DNA of 64,000 bases from Psychrobacter sp. MF31 (GTDB lineage Bacteria > Pseudomonadota > Gammaproteobacteria > Pseudomonadales > Moraxellaceae), in NCBI RefSeq assembly GCF_012847335.1, contig NZ_JABBDX010000001.1:124001-188000 (forward strand), given 5' to 3'. Below, piece after piece: positions 36,121 to 45,343 of the stretch. Every line of letters begins with the position of its first letter. Positions within the stretch are counted from its first letter, which is position 1. The notes under the pieces were generated by a model, which was not told the DNA's origin, did no database searches, and saw only the letters and a list, made by a program, of their open reading frames with translations. The translations under genes and the position numbers were made by a program.

Positions 36121-37557
36121 TTATTCTCGTGTTTCATCCAAAATCACGCCCTGACGTTCAAAAAATGGCTTTAAGTTTTGCTTTGATTCCTCTTGAAAAA
36201 TGCGGATAAAGTCAGCCGTGGTTGCAATACCAAAGCGGTTTTCATCGGTATAGCGCCGCAGAGCTTGCCAAAATATCTTATCGCCTACATGGTCATGCAG
36301 TTGGCTAAGCATTTTTGCGCCATCATCGTAAATGACTTGACCGTAATCGTCCTTATGGTTTGAAAAATCAGCGGCAGATGACGTAATAGAAAACCCAGTT
36401 TTGCTATCTTTAATCCAATCAAAATCAGTCGTATCATAAACGGCTGCATAGGACGCAAACGTGGTCAGCGCTTCATCAAGCCACGGCTCGCGGTAAGCAT
36501 TGCTACCGACCAAACTATAAAACCATTGGTGGGCAATTTCATGAGCAACCGTAACACTAAGCTCTTCATCATCGGTTAAGTGCGGCGTATTCATAGTGAC
36601 TAAAGTCGGATATTCCATGCCACCATCAAAGTTACTTGAATAATCGGCGCTGGCAATGGTTAGCGACTGCCATGGATAATTGCCAAACCAAGCCTCAAAC
36701 TTTGGCAGCACTTGCTTTGCGGTTTTTAACATTTTAGCTGCGGCGTCTTCTTCGCCTTTTCGATAGGCAACTGTGACAGTCATGTCACCAATTTTTGCCG
36801 TCATTTTTTTAAAAGGCGTGTTTAGAAGCACAAAAAAATCACGAACGTTTGGCGCTAAAAAATGAATCGTTTGCCGATTTTCCAATTTGCTTTTAGAAAT
36901 TTGCTGTCCGGTTGCTAAAACTTCTAAATCAGCAGGCGCGGTAATCGTTACATCAAAATTGCCCGTCACTGAATAAAACGATTCGCCAAAATCAATATAA
37001 GGCGGCGTGTTCCAACCATGACTGTCATAAACGGCTACTATCGGCAGCCAATTGCCAAGCGAAACTTGCCGATCCGACCAGCCGAAGCGGTCTTTTTGCT
37101 TTGGAATATTAAAATTAAAATCAAACTCAACCGTCGCCGTTTCGCCATTGTTGATAGCAATATCGTGAATTGTGAGGACGGTATTTTGAAGCGAAGCTTT
37201 GACAGGCTTGCCATTCACCCGAATGTTTTTAATCGTCACACTGCTACCAAAAATAGGCGCATTTGCCCAAACGTTAAACCGCACTTTATCCATTGGTTTG
37301 CCAAGATTGTTGGTAAAGTTAACGGTTAAATTACCGCTGATGCTGTGGTCGATTTCGTTATAATGAGCGTTGACCTTATAGTTCGGCGCATTTGGGGCGT
37401 AGCGGATATTGCTTGCGTCTATTTCATTTTCTGGATAACTATCGTTGGTAACGTTTAGCGATACATTTTTCGAACAGCCAATAAGCCCAAGCGTCAAAAA
37501 AATACTAAAGCATTGAGTCAAAGCGCGATTTTTTAGCCCTAACTTTTGAAATCTCAT
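36121..37557 (-). CDS. M1 family metallopeptidase lipoprotein
   Basis: 478 residues. The signal sequence ends in LGLIGC (Cys28), so it is lipid-anchored in the envelope. The substrate motif GGMEYP is at 312-317, the zinc motif HEIAHQWF at 339-346, and the third ligand is the glutamate in PWLDEAL (Glu362). It lacks the large C-terminal domains of PepN, as is usual for short M1 enzymes. It overlaps the upstream DUF924 gene as TAATG, so its translation may be coupled. Likely a periplasmic aminopeptidase; substrate unknown. Confidence 0.9.
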   Translation of the reverse strand: MRFQKLGLKNRALTQCFSIFLTLGLIGCSKNVSLNVTNDSYPENEIDASNIRYAPNAPNYKVNAHYNEIDHSISGNLTVNFTNNLGKPMDKVRFNVWANAPIFGSSVTIKNIRVNGKPVKASLQNTVLTIHDIAINNGETATVEFDFNFNIPKQKDRFGWSDRQVSLGNWLPIVAVYDSHGWNTPPYIDFGESFYSVTGNFDVTITAPADLEVLATGQQISKSKLENRQTIHFLAPNVRDFFVLLNTPFKKMTAKIGDMTVTVAYRKGEEDAAAKMLKTAKQVLPKFEAWFGNYPWQSLTIASADYSSNFDGGMEYPTLVTMNTPHLTDDEELSVTVAHEIAHQWFYSLVGSNAYREPWLDEALTTFASYAAVYDTTDFDWIKDSKTGFSITSSAADFSNHKDDYGQVIYDDGAKMLSQLHDHVGDKIFWQALRRYTDENRFGIATTADFIRIFQEESKQNLKPFFERQGVILDETRE

Positions 37558-38198
37558 TAAAAAGACGAATTTGGCTGTTGTAAAAACTCAAGTTCAGCTT
37601 TGCTTGACTTACGACCAAGCGCCGCATTTCGGTGCGGATAACGACCAAACTGCTTTAAAATGGCGGTGTGACGATGCTCAAAATCTAGCGTTTCAGGGTC
37701 GTCTAGCTCTTCAAATAAGTGTAAATAGTTTTTATGAATGACTAACGATTCAGAATGCATCATTGGCATAATTATAAATTTGCGCCACTGCACGGGAAGG
37801 GTAGCAAAGCCCTGTTGGCAAACGGCTTCTTGAGCAAGAATAAGCGCCATTGGGTCTTGAGTAAAGGCGGCGGCTTGATTGCGATTTAGATTTCGTGAAA
37901 ACTGATCAAGGACTAAAATTTCTGCCAAGCGTCCGGCAAGATTTAACCGTGCAATATCATCTTGATTACTATCAATATCATGATGTCGCCGCCAAGATGC
38001 GCATTCACCAAGGCAAGCTTTTTGCCAAATGGCGCTGAATTTTTCTTGAATTTTGCTATCAAAGTTATCATCTTTTACAAACCAGAAGGGCTGATTGTCC
38101 TTATCAAACCAAAATTCTAAAACAGCGCGCGCCTCAGATTCAAGGTGGTCAAAAATAGGCAGAGTTAAACCATCAAAATCGTTAAAAGCGGTGGTCAT
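37557..38198 (-). CDS. DUF924 family protein
   Basis: About 213 residues, all-helical family with no known reaction. It has the family features AVLEFWFDKD, AEILVLDQFSRNLNRN and FIIMPMMHSESL, as well as the HRHTAILKQFGRYPHRNAALGR segment near the C-terminus. I place the start at the ATG at 38198 (MTTAFND), preceded by GAGA; ATG at 38210 and TTG at 38216 are in frame. Its stop overlaps the M1 peptidase start by one base. Family known, function unknown. Confidence 0.87.
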   Translation of the reverse strand: MTTAFNDFDGLTLPIFDHLESEARAVLEFWFDKDNQPFWFVKDDNFDSKIQEKFSAIWQKACLGECASWRRHHDIDSNQDDIARLNLAGRLAEILVLDQFSRNLNRNQAAAFTQDPMALILAQEAVCQQGFATLPVQWRKFIIMPMMHSESLVIHKNYLHLFEELDDPETLDFEHRHTAILKQFGRYPHRNAALGRKSSKAELEFLQQPNSSF

Positions 38199-38308
38199 AG
38201 CTATTCTCATTGTCAAAGATTTCGACTACTATAGCGCAACTTCTTGCTGCCGTCATTGTCCAATCGGTCGCCAAAACTGTTACTTTTTGCAATCATTGAG
38301 AGCCTATT

Positions 38309-39532
38309 ATGACTCAAAAAACTTCCCTTAACGTCGATATTTCTACAATTGCTACGCCTTATTATTTACTTGATGAGGCGCTGATTGTGGAAAATATGAA
38401 AATTATTGCCAAGCTTTGCGAGTTGTCCGGCGCAAAGGCATTGCTTGCGCTTAAATGTTTTGCCACTTGGGGCGTTTTTGAGGCGATGACGCCGTATTTG
38501 CACGGCACGACCTCATCGTCGTTAAACGAAGTTCGCTTAGGGTTTGAAACCTTTGGCGACAATTTAAAGGGTAACAATAAAAATAGCCTAAGCAAAAAAG
38601 AAACCCATGCTTATAGCGTCGCCTACAGTACGGATGAAATTGATGAAGTTTTAACCTACGCTGATAAAATTATTTTTAATTCCATTTCGCAATTGAATGC
38701 CTTTAAAGACAAAGCTCAAGCAAAAAATATTCCAATCGGCTTACGATTAAATCCAAAAACGAGTAATTCGTCTTTTATCATTGCTGACCCTGCAAGACCA
38801 TTTAGCCGCTTGGGTGAGCATGATAAAGCCAAAATTAGCGACGTTTTGGACGATATCAGCGGCGTGATGATTCATAACAACTGCGAAAATGACAGCTTTG
38901 ATGCCTTTAGCCAAAGCCTTGATGATATTGAAACGCGCTTTGGCGATGTTTTAGCAAAGCTTGAATGGGTCAGCCTTGGCGGTGGAATCCACTTTATTGC
39001 ACCTGATTATCCGCTTGAAAAATTAGCTGCGCGCTTAAAAGATTTTAGCCAAAAATTTGGCGTTCAAGTTTACCTTGAACCCGGTGAAGCAAGTATTCAC
39101 GGTGCAGGAAGTTTGGTAACGACCGTCCTTGATACCATGACCAACGAGAAAAATCTCGCGGTCGTTGATGCCTCAATTGAAGCGCATATGCTTGATTTGC
39201 TGATTTATCGTGAGTCTGCGCCGATTGCCGCAATTAATGGCGAGAAAACTGACATTAACGCCGTAAAAAAAGACGATCAGGTAAATTCAAACAATACCAT
39301 TATTTACGGTCGTTCTTGTTTAGCAGGGGATATTTTTGGCGAATATCAGCTTACGGAAACTTTAAATGTTGGTGATAAAATTGCCTTTGGCAATGCGGCA
39401 GGCTATACCATGGTGAAGAAAAACTGGTTTAATGGCGTGAACATGCCAGCAATCGTGATTAAACGACTTGATGGCAGCATTGATATTCAGCGCCAATTTG
39501 ACTATCAAGATTATAAAGCCAGCTTGTCTTAA
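38309..39532 (+). CDS. nspC: Carboxynorspermidine decarboxylase
   Basis: PLP enzyme of the alanine racemase-like fold that decarboxylates carboxynorspermidine or carboxyspermidine to the triamine. Family marks are TPYYLLDEALI, LLALKCFATW with the PLP lysine Lys49, LHGTTSSSLNEVRLG, VMIHNNCEND, SLGGGIHF, and the C-terminal YGRSCLAGD and FGNAAGYTM. 407 residues is near the usual 380-400. The partner dehydrogenase gene follows after 221 bases. The pair makes spermidine or norspermidine without S-adenosylmethionine decarboxylase. Which triamine cannot be told. Confidence 0.93.
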   Translation: MTQKTSLNVDISTIATPYYLLDEALIVENMKIIAKLCELSGAKALLALKCFATWGVFEAMTPYLHGTTSSSLNEVRLGFETFGDNLKGNNKNSLSKKETHAYSVAYSTDEIDEVLTYADKIIFNSISQLNAFKDKAQAKNIPIGLRLNPKTSNSSFIIADPARPFSRLGEHDKAKISDVLDDISGVMIHNNCENDSFDAFSQSLDDIETRFGDVLAKLEWVSLGGGIHFIAPDYPLEKLAARLKDFSQKFGVQVYLEPGEASIHGAGSLVTTVLDTMTNEKNLAVVDASIEAHMLDLLIYRESAPIAAINGEKTDINAVKKDDQVNSNNTIIYGRSCLAGDIFGEYQLTETLNVGDKIAFGNAAGYTMVKKNWFNGVNMPAIVIKRLDGSIDIQRQFDYQDYKASLS

Positions 39533-39602
39533 CTTGATGTGAATAAAAATGCAGCATGGTGATGATTTTTTGTGAAACAGATTATCACCTAAGCTGCAAA
39601 AT

Positions 39603-39611
39603 TGTTATAAT
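39603..39611 (+). promoter_or_regulatory. Extended -10 promoter of the carboxynorspermidine dehydrogenase gene
   Basis: TGTTATAAT with TG at 39603-39604 and TATAAT at 39606-39611. No good -35 is seen. It implies a leader of about 135 nt before the TTG start, containing a short ORF. Confidence 0.5.
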
Positions 39612-39635
39612 TGCGCCGGTCAGGACACTGGCATT

Positions 39636-39671
39636 ATGGGTGCGTGGGTTTTCCTCGGTCTTCCTTTTTAA
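39636..39671 (+). CDS. Candidate 11-residue leader peptide
   Basis: ATG to TAA codes for MGAWVFLGLPF, between the predicted promoter and the dehydrogenase start. AGGA lies ten bases before the ATG. A leader peptide upstream of a polyamine gene could stall ribosomes in response to polyamines, but a chance ORF of this length is also possible. Confidence 0.25.
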   Translation: MGAWVFLGLPF

Positions 39672-39753
39672 TTCACGCATATTATTCACAGGTTTTTGCT
39701 TAACTTTTCCCCAAGTCTGGCAGATGGCAAAAACACAAAGGAGGATTGTTGCA

Positions 39754-41028
39754 TTGAGCACTCAACCGACCAATTTAAGCAAAAAAAATGTGTTAATCAT
39801 CGGTGCAGGCGGCGTCGCGCAAGTGGTCGCTCATAAATGCGCCATGCATAATGACGTCTTAGGCAAGATTCATATTGCCTCAAGAACGCTTGAAAAATGT
39901 GAAGCGATTGCCAAAAGCGTTGCCGATAAAGGCAGCTTTAAGCAGCCAGCAACTTTGAACGTTCATCAAATTGATGCACTAGATGGCAACGCATTGCGCG
40001 CGTTAATCCAAGATACGGGCGTTCAAATTGTGATTAACGTCGGCTCGCCGTTTTTAAATATGAGCGTTCTTGAAGCGTGTATTGACACCAAAGTTGCTTA
40101 TATTGACACTGCCATTCACGAAGACCCGCACAAGATTTGCGAGACGCCGCCTTGGTATGGCAACTATGAGTGGCAGCGCCGCAAGCTTTGTGAGGACAAT
40201 AACGTCACGGCGATTTTGGGGGCAGGATTTGATCCCGGAATGGTCAACGCTTATGCTAAGATTGGCTATGATATGATGGATAAAGGCTCGGTAACGGATA
40301 TTGACATTATCGACATCAATGCCGGAAGCCACGGTCGCTACTTTGCGACCAACTTTGACCCCGAAATCAACTTTCGCGAATTTACCGGAACGGTTTATTC
40401 TTGGCAAAACAGTCAGTGGCAATCGAACAAAATGTTTGAGGTCAAGCGCACCGATGATTTGCCAGTCGTTGGCGTTCAAAACAGCTATTTAAGCGGTCAT
40501 GACGAGATTCACTCATTATCGGCAAATTTGGACGTTCCCAATATTCGCTTTTGGATGGGCTTTGGCGACCATTACATCAACGTCTTTACGGTACTTCAAA
40601 GCTTAGGGCTATTGTCTGAGCAGCCGGTCACTACCGCTGAAGGTTTAGAAGTTGTGCCATTAAAAGTCGTTAAAGCCGTGCTTCCTGACCCAAGCTCGCT
40701 TGCGCCAGATTATACGGGTAAAACCTGCATCGGTGATAAAGTCAAAGGCAAAATCAACGGCGAGGACAGCGAGGTGTTTATTTACAACATCTCCGACCAT
40801 GAAGAAGCGTTTGCGGCGATGGGAAGCCAAGGCATCTCCTACACCGCAGGCGTGCCGCCCGTTGCTGCGGCGATGTTGATTGCCACGGGCGAATGGGATG
40901 CCGGTCGAATGGTCAACGTTGAAGAGCTTGACCCCAAGCCATTTATCAATTTGCTCAATGACATTGGCATGCCAACCCGAATCCAAGATAAAGACGGTGA
41001 CCGCTTGCTTGAGTTTCCGGCAGCCTAA
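39754..41028 (+). CDS. Carboxynorspermidine dehydrogenase (saccharopine dehydrogenase family)
   Basis: It reductively joins aspartate semialdehyde to a diamine, giving carboxynorspermidine or carboxyspermidine. The Rossmann loop VLIIGAGGVAQVVAHKCA opens the protein. IHEDPHKICETPPWYGNYEW and GAGFDPGMVNAYA belong to this saccharopine-like family. The start is a TTG at 39754: a perfect AAGGAGG lies nine bases before it, while the upstream in-frame ATGs (39556, 39724) have no such site and would add unlike residues. About 424 residues. Works with nspC just upstream. A strong terminator follows. Confidence 0.9.
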   Translation: MSTQPTNLSKKNVLIIGAGGVAQVVAHKCAMHNDVLGKIHIASRTLEKCEAIAKSVADKGSFKQPATLNVHQIDALDGNALRALIQDTGVQIVINVGSPFLNMSVLEACIDTKVAYIDTAIHEDPHKICETPPWYGNYEWQRRKLCEDNNVTAILGAGFDPGMVNAYAKIGYDMMDKGSVTDIDIIDINAGSHGRYFATNFDPEINFREFTGTVYSWQNSQWQSNKMFEVKRTDDLPVVGVQNSYLSGHDEIHSLSANLDVPNIRFWMGFGDHYINVFTVLQSLGLLSEQPVTTAEGLEVVPLKVVKAVLPDPSSLAPDYTGKTCIGDKVKGKINGEDSEVFIYNISDHEEAFAAMGSQGISYTAGVPPVAAAMLIATGEWDAGRMVNVEELDPKPFINLLNDIGMPTRIQDKDGDRLLEFPAA

Positions 41029-41057
41029 ACCGCTAATTTAAAGTTTGGTTCACTATT

Positions 41058-41093
41058 AAAGCTTGCAATATCAATCGGTATTGCAAGCTTTTT
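41058..41093 (+). terminator. Strong intrinsic terminator of the polyamine genes
   Basis: A 13-bp perfect stem (41058-41070 with 41079-41091), an 8-nt loop and a short T-run, located 30 bases beyond the dehydrogenase stop. Confidence 0.85.
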
Positions 41094-41142
41094 GTTAGGG
41101 ATATTCAAATTATTAGAGCAGTTTAAAAAGGAAGATAACTTG

Positions 41143-41781
41143 ATGGAACAATATAAAGTTGGTGATTTGATTATTGATACCAAAAAACTAAATGTTTTAT
41201 TGATTTTAGAATCACCGCATATCAATGAGTTTATTCATCAACATCCAGCGGCAGGTGAGGCAGCTTGTGAGTTGACGCAGTTTTTTACCAAGCAAGGTTA
41301 TTTGGCAGCGTTTGACAATTACTTGCCGATTGGCTGCAATATTGAGCAAAAAAAGTACGTTGAACTTGGCATTATGAACTGCGCTCATTTTCCGATGAAT
41401 TTGGCGTTTTATCCTTGTGATTTGAGCGCTGATGACAAACAAAAAGTGGAGAAATTGGCAAGTTTTCGAGATAATTTAGGTCAAAATTTGGCAAGTGAGG
41501 ATTGGCTGATTAAGCTTAGTCAAACAGAAATGTTTACAGATTTTGCAAAAAGGCTTAATGCGGTGATTCAAACGCCGCGCGATAACCCATTAATCATTAT
41601 TCCTTGCGGCTTTACTGCGACCAATTTTATCGAGTTATTTAAAAGTAAGTTTCAAGAAAATAGCAAGCAGCAGGATTTTAGAATTCTTGACCCGCTACCG
41701 CACCCAACCCAAAGTGATTGGTCAGAAAAGATCACTCAAATTTCTATCACTGAACAAACTCCAAAACACTTATTGCCTTAA
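41143..41781 (+). CDS. Hypothetical protein with ESPH motif
   Basis: About 212 residues, not recognised. It is cytoplasmic, with no signal or membrane segment. NVLLILESPHINEF near residue 25 and the C-terminal DPLPHPTQSDWSEK recall the spacing of conserved segments in the uracil-DNA glycosylase-like fold (an early catalytic loop and a late HP loop). IIIPCGFTATNF sits between. The fold idea is speculative. The start at 41143 has GGAAG eight bases upstream; the frame opens earlier at 41092, inside the preceding terminator, so the later start is better. It stands alone between a terminator and the BetT gene. Confidence 0.7.
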   Translation: MEQYKVGDLIIDTKKLNVLLILESPHINEFIHQHPAAGEAACELTQFFTKQGYLAAFDNYLPIGCNIEQKKYVELGIMNCAHFPMNLAFYPCDLSADDKQKVEKLASFRDNLGQNLASEDWLIKLSQTEMFTDFAKRLNAVIQTPRDNPLIIIPCGFTATNFIELFKSKFQENSKQQDFRILDPLPHPTQSDWSEKITQISITEQTPKHLLP

Positions 41782-41944
41782 ATCTTATTGCTTAAGATAA
41801 AGCCGTTTTAATACGTTTTTGTTCTAAATGTTGCGGTTTATTCTCTACATTGTGAAACGAAGTTGCAACAGTTGCTCTGAACTTGAGCGCCCGCCTTACG
41901 CTAAACTAAGGTCAAATCAAAGTTAAAGACAAAGGACGATGCCC

Positions 41945-44149
41945 ATGAGTCAGCCGCCCAATGATGACCACCTTAATAACGACCTTCCAAAAACTGTGCC
42001 ACCAAAAACGCCATTTGAACGCAGCCGTTTTGGGGGTAGCGTGCGACCGCAAAAAACGCTTGAGGATGAAGTTCCGGTTTCCAAAAGCGATTTGGGAAAA
42101 GGTGCGGGGGAGTTGTCGCTGACCAAAACGACGCAGGTTAACTGGAGCGTGTTGATCGTATCGTCAGTGATTATCGCGGCGTTTTCGATTTGGGCGATGG
42201 TCATGCCAGCGCAAGCAAGCGCAACGATGGAGCTGGTGGTCAATTGGATTGCAACCAATTTGGGTTGGTATTATGTGCTGACCATGGCGCTGGTCATTTT
42301 CTTTGTGATTTGGGTGGCACTGTCAAAAGCGGGAAGTGTTCGCTTGGGTCCTGATGATTCACGACCGCAATACGGCTTGGCAACGTGGGGGGCGATGCTG
42401 TTTGCGGCAGGCGTTGGTATTGATTTGCTGTTTTTTTCAGTGACTGGACCTGTGGTTCAGTATTTGACGCCGCCATCGGGCGAGCCAGAAACTGCTGCCG
42501 CGCTGCAAGATGCGGTCGTTTGGACGATGTTTCATTATGGCATTGCTGGCTGGTCAGTGTATGCGCTGCTTGGCATGGCAATGGGTTATTTTGCCTATCG
42601 TTGGGGGTTGCCGTTGTCGATTCGAGCGGCGCTTTATCCGCTGTTTGGCAGGCGCGTTAAAGGTTCGCTTGGTCACGGGATTAGCATCATTGCCCTTGTA
42701 GGAACGGTATTTGGCGTGGCAACCACGATGGGAATCGGCGTGGTGCTGCTAAACGTAGGCTTTGCAACGCTTTTTGGCTTTAGCGAAGGCTTAACGCTGC
42801 AAATCGCGCTGGTAGTTGGCGCGGTGATTTTAACCATTGCCGCCACGACATCAGGCGTTGACCGTGGTATCCGCTGGATTTCAGAATTGAACCTTTGGAG
42901 CGCCGTTGCGATGATGGCGTTTATCCTCATTGCAGGGCAAACGGCGTTTTTGCTGAATGGTTTGGTTGAAAACATCGGTCATTTTTTGGTGACACTGCCG
43001 TCAAGAATGCTTAAAACCTTTGTTTATGTTCCTGATAGCAGCGAGTGGATGGGCAGCTGGACGCTGTTTTTTTGGGCATTTTGGCTGGCTTGGGGACCGT
43101 TTGTCGGCGTGTTTTTGGCGCGGATTTCGCGCGGTCGAACGCTTCGCGAGTTTGTTATCGCTGCCATTACCGTTCCGGTACTTTGTGACTTTATTATTGT
43201 GTCTTTTTTTGGCAACTCAGCGCTTTATCAAGTGTTACAGGGTAATACTGAGTTTGCCGAGCTTGCTATTCAAAGTCCTGAGCATGGTTGGTATGCGTTG
43301 TTAGGAATGTTCCCAGGAGCCATGTTTTTGATTGCGCTTGCCACGTTTTCGGGGCTGCTGTTTTATATCACCAGTGCCAACTCAGGGGCGATGGTGATGT
43401 CGAATTTTTCGGCATCAATCCCTGACCCAAGCGAAGATGGTCCAAAATGGCTGCGGATATTTTGGGCGGTATTAACGGCGGTGCTGACCATTTCAATGCT
43501 GCTTGCCGGCGGCGTGATTACCATGGAATATGCCACGCTGATTTTTGCGTTGCCGGTGACGATTATTGCGTATTTGGTGATGATTTCATTTTATAAAGCG
43601 CTGCGAATTGAGCGTGCAGAACAAGAAGGCACGGTGCTGCGGCGAGCAACCATCACCCCAAGTGGTGGTCATATTCCTGAGCGCTCTTGGAAGCAGCGCT
43701 TAGGGCAGATGCTCACCTATCCTTCTAAACGCGAGGCTGTTCAGTTTTTAGAGCGCGTGGTTCGACCGGCGCTTGATGATGTGGCAGCAGAGTTTCGCGG
43801 TCAAGGCTACGATGCCGAGCGCCAAAACGCCGACCACGACCAAAGCGTCTCAACCATTGATCCCAATCGCCCCTCAGGACCTTTGCTTCGGGTATCGACA
43901 GACAGCGTTCACGATTTTTATTATCAAGTGGCAATGGTGCCAACGCCTGCGCCGACCTTTAGCGGAAAAATGGCATCCGATACCGATGTTTATTATCGCC
44001 TTGAGGTCACCACCCAAACTGGCTCAGGCGGTTATGATTTGATGGGGCTAAGTCGTCAGCAAGTGATTGATGACGTTCTTGAGCAGTATGAGACGTATTT
44101 GACGTATCTAAGTGGCGCGAGTGAGGAAAGTGGCGCAATTACCGAATAA
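41945..44149 (+). CDS. betT: BCCT family transporter (BetT-like choline/betaine transporter)
   Basis: Twelve-helix secondary transporter that takes up choline or related quaternary amines for osmoprotection. About 734 residues. The N-terminal 60 residues are polar. FAAGVGIDLLFFSVTGP and MFHYGIAGWSVYALLGMAMG are followed by the aromatic substrate-box segment FFWAFWLAWGPFVGVFLARISRGRT, read in parts. About 200 C-terminal residues form a cytoplasmic osmosensing tail, as in proton-coupled BetT. I chose the ATG at 41945 because AAAGGA lies eight bases before it; the ATG at 41939 is too close. No betAB or betI genes follow. Substrate inferred. Confidence 0.88.
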   Translation: MSQPPNDDHLNNDLPKTVPPKTPFERSRFGGSVRPQKTLEDEVPVSKSDLGKGAGELSLTKTTQVNWSVLIVSSVIIAAFSIWAMVMPAQASATMELVVNWIATNLGWYYVLTMALVIFFVIWVALSKAGSVRLGPDDSRPQYGLATWGAMLFAAGVGIDLLFFSVTGPVVQYLTPPSGEPETAAALQDAVVWTMFHYGIAGWSVYALLGMAMGYFAYRWGLPLSIRAALYPLFGRRVKGSLGHGISIIALVGTVFGVATTMGIGVVLLNVGFATLFGFSEGLTLQIALVVGAVILTIAATTSGVDRGIRWISELNLWSAVAMMAFILIAGQTAFLLNGLVENIGHFLVTLPSRMLKTFVYVPDSSEWMGSWTLFFWAFWLAWGPFVGVFLARISRGRTLREFVIAAITVPVLCDFIIVSFFGNSALYQVLQGNTEFAELAIQSPEHGWYALLGMFPGAMFLIALATFSGLLFYITSANSGAMVMSNFSASIPDPSEDGPKWLRIFWAVLTAVLTISMLLAGGVITMEYATLIFALPVTIIAYLVMISFYKALRIERAEQEGTVLRRATITPSGGHIPERSWKQRLGQMLTYPSKREAVQFLERVVRPALDDVAAEFRGQGYDAERQNADHDQSVSTIDPNRPSGPLLRVSTDSVHDFYYQVAMVPTPAPTFSGKMASDTDVYYRLEVTTQTGSGGYDLMGLSRQQVIDDVLEQYETYLTYLSGASEESGAITE

Positions 44150-44617
44150 TTAGCCTGATACCTTTTTAGTATTGCTCAAATAAATAAAATACAGCGCCGC
44201 CGCCAAAAGTCCAATGGCGATAAGGCGCTTACCCCCAAGTAAAATTTGCGGATTGCCAAACCAACCGAAATGATCCACCAACAGTCCCATTACAATTTGA
44301 CCGGTAATAATGGACACAATGGTTGCTGCTGTGCCAATTTTTGGAACCGCAACCACGATTGCCGCCATGGAAAAACAGCCAAAAAGCGCGCCAGACAATT
44401 GCCAAATCGGCACGGTAAACATGGTTTCCGCTTGCGGCGGCTCAAAAAATATCACCAAAAAAAATAAAACAATAGCAGCAATAACATTGGCAAGCCAAGC
44501 GGTGGTGACCAAATCGGTTTTTAAGCTTAGCGCGCCGTTGATTGCCGATTGCGCCGCGATTGCCGAGCCACCAAGAAGCAACAGCGGAAAGGTAAAAATC
44601 GCTAAAGAGTCCAACAT
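44150..44617 (-). CDS. DMT family half-size transporter (YdcZ/DUF606)
   Basis: 155 residues with about five membrane helices. It shows the family features AIAAQSAINGALS near the N-terminus and ITGQIVMGLLVDHFGWFG in the third quarter. It lies 25 bases after a related gene on the same strand; the two probably form an antiparallel heterodimer, as small DMT proteins often do. Its stop codon directly abuts the stop of betT. Substrate unknown. Confidence 0.85.
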   Translation of the reverse strand: MLDSLAIFTFPLLLLGGSAIAAQSAINGALSLKTDLVTTAWLANVIAAIVLFFLVIFFEPPQAETMFTVPIWQLSGALFGCFSMAAIVVAVPKIGTAATIVSIITGQIVMGLLVDHFGWFGNPQILLGGKRLIAIGLLAAALYFIYLSNTKKVSG

Positions 44618-44642
44618 TTAACATTATCCTTAAAAGCAGTTG

Positions 44643-45074
44643 CTAATAAATCAGCCCAAGCGCCGCCAAAATTAGCCCAAGCGCAATAATTCGGTAGCTG
44701 TCGACTTTGCGTTTTTTGGTTCCCAAAATGCCAAAGTGGTCAATGGCAAGGCTTGCGGTAATTTGACCGCATAAAATCCCAACCATCGTTGCGCCAACGC
44801 CCACAAGCGGCGTCGCCACCACCAGAACAATGGTGTAAGCAAACCCAACCAAGCCGCCTGAGAGCAGCCACGGCGGCAGTTGAGCCAGCTTTAAAATATA
44901 ACTTCGCCGCTGAATAACCATGGCAATACTGAACACCAAGATACCAATCAAAAAAATCGATAGCGATGCCGACAGCTTACCGATGCGCTCACCAAGCGGT
45001 CCTAAAATCGCCGCCTCAAGTGCCAGCGCCATGCCGCCCATCACCACAAATATGAGCATTGCCAGTTGTTTCAT
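44643..45074 (-). CDS. DMT family half-size transporter (YdcZ/DUF606), paralogue
   Basis: 143 residues with about five membrane helices. The motif LCGQITASLAIDHFGILG corresponds to ITGQIVMGLLVDHFGWFG in the neighbouring paralogue, showing a duplication. The N-terminus reads MKQLAMLIFVVMGGMALALE. It is the first gene of the two-gene run. The pair probably works as a unit in the inner membrane. Substrate unknown. Confidence 0.85.
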   Translation of the reverse strand: MKQLAMLIFVVMGGMALALEAAILGPLGERIGKLSASLSIFLIGILVFSIAMVIQRRSYILKLAQLPPWLLSGGLVGFAYTIVLVVATPLVGVGATMVGILCGQITASLAIDHFGILGTKKRKVDSYRIIALGLILAALGLIY

Positions 45075-45343
45075 AGTGTCCTAATCACCGTAAATTATTG
45101 CTTCTTCTTTTTTTAAGTTTGCCGGAGCATTTGCCGCCGCTATTGTAGGCGCTCTCGTAAAATCTCTCAACTTATCTGTTTTTTAAATCATTTCATAAGT
45201 AAATTTAGTTGGCTTTTAAAACACAATAAATAAATCGCCTTGCGTTTCAGCGCAACCGAACTCCTTAAAAATAGTTATAATGAGTCAGAGTTGGCAAGCC
45301 TAATAAATTTAACGGATAACCAAGAATAATTGAGAAAATAACT

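Noticed and set aside
41865-41875. GCAAC-A-GTTGC as a BetI-type operator before betT
   Set aside because: The arms are only 5 bp, no regulator gene is adjacent, and no clear promoter overlaps it.
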